Positions 1-4,228 of a DNA stretch of 5,014 nt are shown one piece after another. The DNA comes from an uncultured Clostridia bacterium. GTDB lineage: Bacteria > Bacillota > Clostridia > Oscillospirales > Oscillospiraceae. Both the position numbers and the translations under genes were made by a program. Each line of letters starts with the position of its first letter. The first letter of the stretch is position 1. The stretch lies in the NCBI GenBank assembly GCA_946011705.1, contig CAMGCA010000168.1:1-5014 (forward strand). The letters run 5' to 3'. The notes under the pieces were generated by a model that worked only from the letters and a program-made list of their open reading frames with translations, ran no database searches and was not told where the DNA came from.

Positions 1-1
1 C

Positions 2-436
2 CTCCTCGGGCGGTTCCTTGATGCCGGCTTTCCCATCCCGAACAAAGCCCTCCATAATAAAATCGCACGGTGTCATGGCAATGGTGAGGGAAATAGCGTC
101 ATAATAATGGGATGCTGCAACAAGCGCCAGCATACCTGTAGTGGAGGCTCCCACAATACCAATTTTCGTATTTCTTTTTTGCCTGATCACTGAAATGGCT
201 TTCTCAAATCGCTCCAGCGGATAGCTGTGATGTCCATAGTCCTTCTTCGATGGGGCCATGGTCATGACATTGCAGTTCCGGCTGTGAAGCCACTTCACCC
301 CGGACACTGCCATGCGGTCATCTATGTCGTCCCCCAGCAGTGCAATCATGCACCGATCAGTCCCATTGGAATTTGGGAAATAGGCACCAAAAAAACCGTC
401 TTTCTCCACAGAAAAATACTCTCTTTGCAGTTTCAT
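2..436 (-). CDS. Alpha/beta hydrolase, acyl-CoA thioester hydrolase/BAAT C-terminal type (partial, C-terminus off the left edge)
   Basis: This is the N-terminal 145 residues of a gene that continues past base 1. No signal peptide is seen, so it is probably cytoplasmic. Residues 1-65 form the first strands of an alpha/beta hydrolase core. GHHSYPLERFEKAI (68-81) followed by KIGIVGASTTG (91-101) matches the BAAT_C family signature, in which a PLERFEKAI-type helix precedes the nucleophile elbow; Ser98 is the presumed nucleophile. The elbow reads G-A-S-T-T-G rather than strict G-x-S-x-G. The acid and histidine of the triad would lie outside the window. Family members hydrolyse or transfer acyl groups from CoA thioesters, but substrates vary and none can be assigned here. 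The start at 434-436 was chosen because AGAAGGGA sits 5 bases upstream; in-frame ATGs at 452-454 and 461-463 lack a good ribosome site. It appears to be transcribed alone from its own promoter. A generic esterase or dienelactone-hydrolase-like enzyme is the alternative. Confidence 0.8.
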   Translation of the reverse strand, partial: MKLQREYFSVEKDGFFGAYFPNSNGTDRCMIALLGDDIDDRMAVSGVKWLHSRNCNVMTMAPSKKDYGHHSYPLERFEKAISVIRQKRNTKIGIVGASTTGMLALVAASHYYDAISLTIAMTPCDFIMEGFVRDGKAGIKEPPEE

Positions 437-441
437 CGCAG

Positions 442-449
442 TCCCTTCT
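442..449 (-). promoter_or_regulatory. Ribosome binding site of the BAAT-type hydrolase
   Basis: AGAAGGGA on the minus strand, 5 bases before the ATG at 434-436. It decides the start among three in-frame ATGs (434-436, 452-454, 461-463), since the upstream two have no comparable purine-rich element. Confidence 0.65.
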
Positions 450-461
450 CGCATCTTTCTC

Positions 462-505
462 ATTTTGACACGGCGGTTAGCAAAAGCTAACCGCCGTGTC
501 AAAAT
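462..505. repeat. Perfect 20-bp inverted repeat (hairpin) in the hydrolase 5' leader
   Basis: Arms 462-481 and 486-505 are exact reverse complements, separated by only four bases (AAAA on the plus strand). In the minus-strand transcript this would form a very stable stem 25 bases upstream of the hydrolase start codon. Neither strand has a U-tract after the stem, so it is not a canonical intrinsic terminator. The inner part, CGGTTAGC/GCTAACCG, repeats the GGTTAGC half-site that recurs at 509-515. It may be a protein-binding operator, an RNA element affecting leader stability, or a structural palindrome; the sequence alone does not choose. Confidence 0.85.
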
Positions 506-509
506 ATAG

Positions 510-525
510 GTTAGCACTATCTAAC
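510..525. promoter_or_regulatory. Candidate operator: GTTAG-N6-CTAAC palindrome at the hydrolase transcription start
   Basis: GTTAG (510-514) and CTAAC (521-525) are inverted 5-bp half-sites with a 6-base spacer. The site lies immediately downstream of the predicted -10 box, over the expected transcription start of the hydrolase (about 527), the usual position for a repressor site. The left half extends to AGGTTAGC, resembling half-sites of the DtxR/MntR metalloregulator type as well as TetR-type palindromes. The regulator is not identified. Confidence 0.5.
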
Positions 526-533
526 TCATAACT

Positions 534-562
534 ATAATAGCACTGTCAAGTTCTTTTGTCAA
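534..562 (-). promoter_or_regulatory. Sigma-A type promoter of the BAAT-type hydrolase
   Basis: On the minus strand, TTGACA (557-562) is followed by exactly 17 bases and then TATTAT (534-539). This is a perfect -35 and a five-of-six -10 with optimal spacing. Transcription would start near 527, giving a leader of about 90 bases that carries the palindrome at 510-525 and the hairpin at 462-505. A second TTGACA (544-549) lies too close to the -10 to serve with it. Confidence 0.7.
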
Positions 563-762
563 TTACTATAAAGTTTTGCACGAGCTTATCTCATGAATCA
601 CTTTTCCTAAATGGACATACGGCAACTCACCAAAATACGGAACCGACTATTATAGATAGCTCATACAATGGGGTCTCTACCGCTTAATGAAATGATTGCA
701 CTGGACAGCGATATCTATTGATTCTTCAAATCATACAGAACATCTGCCGGTTCGTTAGTCTT
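563..762. other. AT-rich intergenic stretch with no recognised gene
   Basis: Between the hydrolase promoter and the LysR stop codon I see no open reading frame with a ribosome site, no convincing terminator and no RNA gene. The best structure is a weak TGATT-N5-AATCA inverted repeat (719-733) just beyond the LysR stop, without a U-tract. A 17-codon frame from ATG 668 to TGA 721 on the plus strand has no ribosome site and is probably chance. Confidence 0.6.
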
Positions 763-1674
763 TCAAGGTAACAAGTCTACAGCCGTGGAATGCGCGAAAC
801 AGATTTTCTTCAGCTCTTTTGCGGCGGCAGCGGCAGAATATTGGGAGGATTCCACCAGGCAGACCTGGCGCGGCGGGAGCTTCTGCACCAGGTCGATGGG
901 ATATATAGACTGTCCCCAATCTGCCTCCGACAGGAAAGACGCCGGAACAAAGCCGATTCCCAGATTCGCTTTCACCATGGGAAGTATCTGGTCTGCGGTA
1001 GCTGCCTCAATATCCGGCTCAAACGGCAAATTATGATCAGCAAACACTTGCCTGTAGACCCTCAAGGTACTTCCATGCTCCCCCAGTGAGATCAGGGGAT
1101 ACCCGGAAAGCGCTTCCAGCGTGACCTTGCAGCCCGTCAGGGATCGATAAGCACCGCCGCATACGGCAACCTCCTGTACGTCGGCCAGCGAGGTGCTCCG
1201 AAGCTTCTGGGTTATGTCAGCGGGGGTCGTGACGAATGCCAGATCCGCAAGGCCCTTATTCAGCTCCTCAATGGCGGCCGGGGTGGAGCTGTTCAGCAGC
1301 TTGATATGAACGCCGGGATACCGGGCCCGGAACTGCGACAGCACCGGCAGCAGGAAGACCCGCAGGGCGACCTCGGTGGCCGTGATCCGCAGAATCCCTC
1401 CGTCCAGCCCGCCGCCTCTGCGCAGGGCCTCCTCCCCGGCCTGAAGCTGCTCAAAGGCAGCGGACACATGACGGTACAGCGTCTGTCCCTCGGCGGTAAG
1501 CTCCACATGGCGGTTGTTCCGAAGGAACAGAATGCAGCCCAGCTCCCGCTCCAGATTCTTGATGATCCGGGTAATATTGGGCTGGCTGTTTCCCAGCGCG
1601 TTTGCCGCTTGGGTAAAACTCCGGGTTTTTGCCGTGTAGTAAAAAACACGATAAGCTTCATAGCTGATATTCAT
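763..1674 (-). CDS. LysR-type transcriptional regulator, divergent to the MATE transporter
   Basis: A complete DNA-binding regulator of 303 residues, normal LysR length. The N-terminal winged helix-turn-helix covers about the first 60 residues: YEAYRVFYYTAKTRSFTQAA, then the recognition helix around SQPNITRIIKNLERELG, then the wing LFLRNNRHVELTAEG. A linker helix rich in Glu/Ala/Gln follows, and then a periplasmic-binding-protein-like effector domain from about residue 90, beginning GGILRITATEVALRVFLLPVL. An ATG four codons upstream (1684-1686) would give 307 residues. I prefer the ATG at 1672-1674, because GGTGA lies 5 bases before it, the upstream ATG has only AT-rich sequence before it, and related proteins typically begin MNISYEAYRVFYY (from memory). 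It faces the MATE gene across 123 bases, the classic layout for a LysR protein that controls its divergent neighbour and itself. The effector cannot be predicted. No clear terminator follows the stop codon. Confidence 0.92.
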   Translation of the reverse strand: MNISYEAYRVFYYTAKTRSFTQAANALGNSQPNITRIIKNLERELGCILFLRNNRHVELTAEGQTLYRHVSAAFEQLQAGEEALRRGGGLDGGILRITATEVALRVFLLPVLSQFRARYPGVHIKLLNSSTPAAIEELNKGLADLAFVTTPADITQKLRSTSLADVQEVAVCGGAYRSLTGCKVTLEALSGYPLISLGEHGSTLRVYRQVFADHNLPFEPDIEAATADQILPMVKANLGIGFVPASFLSEADWGQSIYPIDLVQKLPPRQVCLVESSQYSAAAAAKELKKICFAHSTAVDLLP

Positions 1675-1702
1675 GGGATTCACCATATCAATTTAATATT
1701 AC

Positions 1703-1708
1703 ATTATA
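1703..1708 (-). promoter_or_regulatory. Putative -10 box of the LysR gene
   Basis: TATAAT on the minus strand, 28 bases before the preferred LysR start. No good -35 occurs 16-19 bases upstream (TCATAT at 17), and there is no TG extension. The promoter should be weak or regulated, as is common for autoregulated LysR genes. The predicted transcription start near 1696 leaves room for the GGTGA ribosome site before 1674, which supports the shorter protein start. Confidence 0.45.
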
Positions 1709-1710
1709 AG

Positions 1711-1737
1711 AAAGATATATTTTACATATGATTCTTT
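1711..1737. promoter_or_regulatory. Possible LysR binding site in the divergent promoter region
   Basis: An imperfect AT-rich dyad: AAAGA (1711-1715) mirrors TCTTT (1733-1737), and within it ATAT (1717-1720) mirrors ATAT (1726-1729), allowing a T-N11-A match at 1716-1728. It overlaps the -35 of the transporter promoter and lies just upstream of the LysR -10, so one bound dimer could influence both. The match is weak because AT-rich DNA gives such dyads by chance; position is the main support. Confidence 0.3.
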
Positions 1738-1749
1738 TTGAATTATAAT
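1721..1749 (+). promoter_or_regulatory. Sigma-A type promoter of the MATE-DUF1638 unit
   Basis: TTTACA (1721-1726), 17 bases, then TATAAT (1744-1749): a near-consensus -35, ideal spacing and a perfect -10. Transcription would start near 1756, leaving a leader of about 42 bases before the transporter ATG. The strength of the match suggests that any control by the divergent LysR need not be activation alone. Confidence 0.7.
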
Positions 1750-1786
1750 ACCATTCGGTCTGAAAATCAATCATGAGAAAGAGAAT

Positions 1787-1791
1787 GGTGA
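1787..1791 (+). promoter_or_regulatory. Ribosome binding site of the MATE transporter
   Basis: GGTGA, 6 bases before the ATG at 1798-1800. It is a weak Shine-Dalgarno, the same GGTGA used by the divergent LysR gene. It lies partly within GAATGGT (1783-1789), which is complementary to ACCATTC (1750-1756) at the predicted transcript start. Confidence 0.5.
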
Positions 1792-1797
1792 ACGTTT

Positions 1798-3171
1798 ATG
1801 AATCGTGATCTGACAGTGGGAAAGCCATCGGCGGTGCTCTGGAAATTCTGTCTGCCCCTGTTCGGCAGCATCGTATTCCAGCAGCTTTACAATATTGCTG
1901 ACAGCTGGGTGGCCGGCAAGTTCATCGGGCAGAACGCTCTTGCCGCCGTGGGCAACAGCTATGAGATCACCCTGATTTTCCTTGCCTTTGCCTTTGGCTG
2001 CAACATTGGCTGCTCCGTGCTGGTATCTCAGCTCTTTGGCGCGAAGGCCTACGGCAGTATGAAAACGGCGGTGTCCACCGCCATGCTGTCCAGCGGCGCG
2101 GTGTGCTTGCTGCTGATGCTGGTGGGCATCCTTGGCTGTGACAGCCTTCTGCGACTCATCAACACGCCGGCGGTAGTGTTCGCGGATTCGGCTCTCTATC
2201 TGGATATCTACGTCTGGGGCCTGCCCTTTGTGTTTTTCTACAATCTGTCTACGGGTATTTTCTCCGCGCTGGGGGACAGCAAGACCCCCTTCGTGTTTCT
2301 GGCGGTGTCCTCTCTGAGCAACATCGCCGTGGATATCCTGTTCGTCACAGCGTTTCAGATGGGCGTGGCGGGCGTTGCCTGGGCTACCTTCCTGTGTCAG
2401 GGCATCAGCTGCGTGCTGGCGGTGAGCGTGGTATTTCGCCGCCTGAAGCAAATCCCCAGCGAAGGAAAGACAGCACTGTTTTCCGGGCAGCTGCTGGGCC
2501 GATTCGTGGTCATAGCCATCCCCAGCGTTTTGCAGCAGAGTTTTATCTCCGTGGGCAACATCCTCATTCAGAGCGTTATCAACCGCTTCGGCACGGATAT
2601 TATGGCGGGTTATTCCGCCTCGGTGAAGCTGAACAATCTGGTCATCACCTCTTTTACCACCATCGGCAACGGCATTTCCAACTACTCTGCGCAGAATCTG
2701 GGAGCGGGAAAGCTGCCGCGAATCCGGGAGGGCTTCCGGGCCGGGCTGAAAATGGTGTGGCTGATCTGTGTGCCGCTGGTGGTGCTGTACTGCACCGGCG
2801 GACGGGCGCTGATGAAATTCTTCATGGAGGACGCCACGGAAGCGGCTCTTGGCAGCGGCATGACCTTCCTGCGGATTCTGTCGCCCTTCTACTTTGTGGT
2901 ATCTGCCAAGCTGGTGGCGGACGGCATTCTGCGAGGTACGGGGAAAATGCGGCAGTTTATGACAGCAACCTTTACCGATTTGGTTCTGCGGGTGGTGCTG
3001 GCCTTTGTCCTGTCGGGCACGGCCTTTGGCTCCACGGGCATCTGGTGCGCCTGGCCCATAGGCTGGTCGGTGGCCACGGTCATCTCCATCCTGTGTTACC
3101 GCAGGGGCCAGTGGAACGCGAATGCAGAGGAACCCTCTGAGACGCTGCTGCCTGAAAACGCTTCCCTGTAA
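1798..3171 (+). CDS. MATE family multidrug/toxin efflux transporter (NorM/DinF type)
   Basis: A complete 457-residue integral membrane protein, the normal length for MATE exporters, which expel cationic drugs, metabolites or other small molecules in exchange for Na+ or H+. Hydrophobic segments are consistent with twelve helices in two related six-helix lobes (about 15-210 and 235-435). Family marks include P20 and QQLYNIADSWVAG (28-40) with D35 in the first helix, VSQLFGAK (76-83) after helix 2, the GDSKTP loop (159-164) between helices 4 and 5, the corresponding SAQNLGAGK (297-305) of the second lobe, and RGTGKMR (379-385). A short charged cytoplasmic tail ends the protein. The start at 1798 has a GGTGA ribosome site and an excellent promoter. 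The stop is 56 bases before the DUF1638 gene with no terminator between, suggesting one transcript. Substrate and coupling ion are not predictable. The divergent LysR regulator is the obvious candidate controller. Confidence 0.96.
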   Translation: MNRDLTVGKPSAVLWKFCLPLFGSIVFQQLYNIADSWVAGKFIGQNALAAVGNSYEITLIFLAFAFGCNIGCSVLVSQLFGAKAYGSMKTAVSTAMLSSGAVCLLLMLVGILGCDSLLRLINTPAVVFADSALYLDIYVWGLPFVFFYNLSTGIFSALGDSKTPFVFLAVSSLSNIAVDILFVTAFQMGVAGVAWATFLCQGISCVLAVSVVFRRLKQIPSEGKTALFSGQLLGRFVVIAIPSVLQQSFISVGNILIQSVINRFGTDIMAGYSASVKLNNLVITSFTTIGNGISNYSAQNLGAGKLPRIREGFRAGLKMVWLICVPLVVLYCTGGRALMKFFMEDATEAALGSGMTFLRILSPFYFVVSAKLVADGILRGTGKMRQFMTATFTDLVLRVVLAFVLSGTAFGSTGIWCAWPIGWSVATVISILCYRRGQWNANAEEPSETLLPENASL

Positions 3172-3210
3172 GTATCCCGCACATCGGTTCTACATCCTGC
3201 ATATTCTGAG

Positions 3211-3217
3211 AGGAGAG
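3211..3217 (+). promoter_or_regulatory. Ribosome binding site of the DUF1638 gene
   Basis: AGGAGAG, about 10 bases before the ATG at 3228-3230. It is the only strong purine-rich element in the 56-base gap after the transporter and fixes the start there; the nearby ATG at 3236-3238 is out of frame. Confidence 0.7.
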
Positions 3218-3227
3218 TCTGCTGATT

Positions 3228-3881
3228 ATGGAGGGATGCACTGTGGGAGTAGGTGTATTGGCTTGCGAGTCCGTGGTGGTGTATGTTCAGGCGGCCCAGC
3301 GGCGGCTAGGGACGGATTATCCCGTTTTTGTCCTGCACTACACGGATACCGATGACCCGGGACGGATGAAGCTTCAAATCGTACAGACTGCAGAAAAAAT
3401 GCCGAAGGACATCGATACGGTGCTGGTAGCCATGGGCTTTTGCGGCGGTTCTTGGAATCAGGTAGAAGCTTCTCGCAGACTGGTCATTCCAAGGGTGGAT
3501 GACTGTGTGTCCATGCTCCTGAACGTGGAAGAAGGGCACAGCACCAACCCAAAGGAAATGGGCCATCTTTACATAACCGAGCAGGAGCCGGACAGCAGCG
3601 GCAAACGACTGTGCCAGCAATGCCCCCGGTGGAAGGTAGATGCCTGTTACCCCAAGTGGTTTGCCAACCACAGCCAGATGGATATTGTAGATACAGGTGT
3701 TTTCGACTGCCACACCGAGGATTATGTGGAAAAAGCCCAGAAATGCGCGGACGCTCTGCACTGCAATCTCGACTATGTCTCCGGCAGTAATGCTCTGCTG
3801 GAAAAGCTCATCGACGGGCAGTGGGATACGGGCTTTCTTGTAGTGGAGCCGGGGCAGAGAATCCATGACTTCTTCTCCTGA
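3228..3881 (+). CDS. DUF1638 domain-containing protein
   Basis: A 217-residue soluble protein with no signal peptide or membrane segment, so probably cytoplasmic. It aligns by eye with DUF1638 over its whole length: an opening beta strand with LACES (C13), AMGFCGGSW (68-76; family GYGLCGNG-like), LVIPRVDDCVSMLL (85-98; family PRxHDC-like), a GHLYITE strand (112-118), VDTGVFD (154-160) and the closing WDTGFLVVEPGQRI (199-212). Cys72 and Cys93 with Asp92 look like the conserved core. It is rich in cysteine: besides C13, C72 and C93 there is CxxC at 129/132, then C140, C161, C173 and C179, which could bind metal. Asp91 replaces the histidine I expect before Asp-Cys. The biochemical function of the family is not established; members are often near corrinoid methyltransferase genes in anaerobes and methanogens (from memory), but none is visible here. 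Its position in the transporter's transcription unit is the only local clue. Confidence 0.85.
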   Translation: MEGCTVGVGVLACESVVVYVQAAQRRLGTDYPVFVLHYTDTDDPGRMKLQIVQTAEKMPKDIDTVLVAMGFCGGSWNQVEASRRLVIPRVDDCVSMLLNVEEGHSTNPKEMGHLYITEQEPDSSGKRLCQQCPRWKVDACYPKWFANHSQMDIVDTGVFDCHTEDYVEKAQKCADALHCNLDYVSGSNALLEKLIDGQWDTGFLVVEPGQRIHDFFS

Positions 3882-3894
3882 CAGAATAAGAGTA

Positions 3895-3939
3895 AGCGCA
3901 ATGCTGCCGCCCGGATTGGAAGGGCGGCAGCATTGCGCT
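3895..3939 (+). terminator. Strong 18-bp hairpin after DUF1638, probable transcript end without a U-tract
   Basis: Arms 3895-3912 and 3922-3939 are perfect reverse complements around a 9-base loop and are GC-rich (a CTGCCGCCC core). The stem begins 13 bases after the DUF1638 stop. On the plus strand it is followed by CGTGAAAAAAAG, not by U residues, so the standard intrinsic terminator pattern is absent. On the minus strand the following bases (CTCTTATTCTGTC) are only moderately U-rich. Position favours a 3'-end function, as terminator or RNA-protecting stem, for the MATE-DUF1638 transcript. Confidence 0.55.
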
Positions 3940-4050
3940 CGTGAAAAAAAGATTAGAAGGTGGTTCCCTTTGATAACAGTATAACAGGAAAAGCAGAAAA
4001 ATGGAAATTCCAAACGGGATATATCATATCAGGATTCTGATTATCCGAAC

Positions 4051-4093
4051 AAAAAGGAGGATGCCAGAGCCTATGCTGGCCGGCTCTGGCATC
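4051..4093 (-). terminator. Probable intrinsic terminator of the right-hand LysR gene
   Basis: Arms 4060-4071 and 4082-4093 form a perfect 12-bp GC-rich stem with a 10-base loop. Read on the minus strand, the stem is followed by CTCC and then TTTTTGTT (down to 4051 and beyond), a U-tract in roughly the right place. It lies about 135 bases downstream of the LysR stop codon at 4229. The four-base gap before the Ts makes it slightly imperfect. On the plus strand the same sequence looks like a ribosome site (AAAAAGGAGG), which I take to be a by-product. Confidence 0.6.
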
Positions 4094-4228
4094 TGGTTAG
4101 GGGGTCAACCGGTGTGCATCCTACAACACACCTGTCTGCACTGATACTATAACACACCACACACGATCAGGGAAATCTCAAATTTGTGATACGGTATTCC
4201 AGTTTACGCCTGAATACTGTTGTATGGT

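Larger units (their letters stand above)
3882..4228. other. Convergent intergenic region without a gene
   Basis: This 347-base gap lies between DUF1638 (plus) and the second LysR (minus). It holds two strong hairpins (3895-3939 and 4060-4093), listed separately, and two weaker inverted repeats: GGTGTG (4111-4116) with CACACC (4127-4132), and GTATTC (4194-4199) with GAATAC (4212-4217). AACACACC occurs twice in direct orientation (4125-4132 and 4151-4158). A 27-codon frame starting at 4061 lies on the second hairpin and is not convincing. No promoter or RNA gene is recognised. Confidence 0.6.

Noticed and set aside
227..490. Plus-strand open frame of 87 codons
   Set aside because: It lies antisense to the hydrolase, lacks a ribosome site, and runs into the perfect palindrome; its translation resembles no family.
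462..505. Reading the leader palindrome as an intrinsic terminator
   Set aside because: Both strands have A residues rather than U residues following the stem, and it lies inside a leader between a good promoter and a start codon.
668..721. Short plus-strand frame of 17 codons beginning MGSLPLNEM
   Set aside because: No ribosome site or promoter and too short to judge; consistent with chance or a remnant that cannot be identified.
1771..2451. Minus-strand open frame of 226 codons across the transporter
   Set aside because: Antisense shadow of the MATE gene in GC-rich DNA; the translation is His/Gln-rich, low in hydrophobic structure and resembles no protein.
2394..3140. Plus-strand open frame of 248 codons inside the transporter
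   Set aside because: Alternate reading frame of the MATE gene; the MATE frame has full family motifs over the same bases.
3954..3972. T-box-like segment (AGAAGGTGGTTCC)
   Set aside because: Only loosely similar to the T-box GGTGGnACC core, with no antiterminator, no terminator pair and no downstream plus-strand gene.
3306..4013. Minus-strand open frame of 235 codons over DUF1638
   Set aside because: Antisense to a clear DUF1638 protein and includes the 18-bp hairpin; no ribosome site or family match.
4111..4132. GGTGTG/CACACC inverted repeat as a second terminator
   Set aside because: Six base pairs only, no U-tract on either strand; kept only as a note in the intergenic entry.
4051..4144. 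Small plus-strand gene of 27 codons behind AAAAAGGAGG
   Set aside because: The ATG directly abuts the ribosome-site-like run and the frame is mostly the hairpin; the run is better explained as the complement of a minus-strand terminator U-tract.
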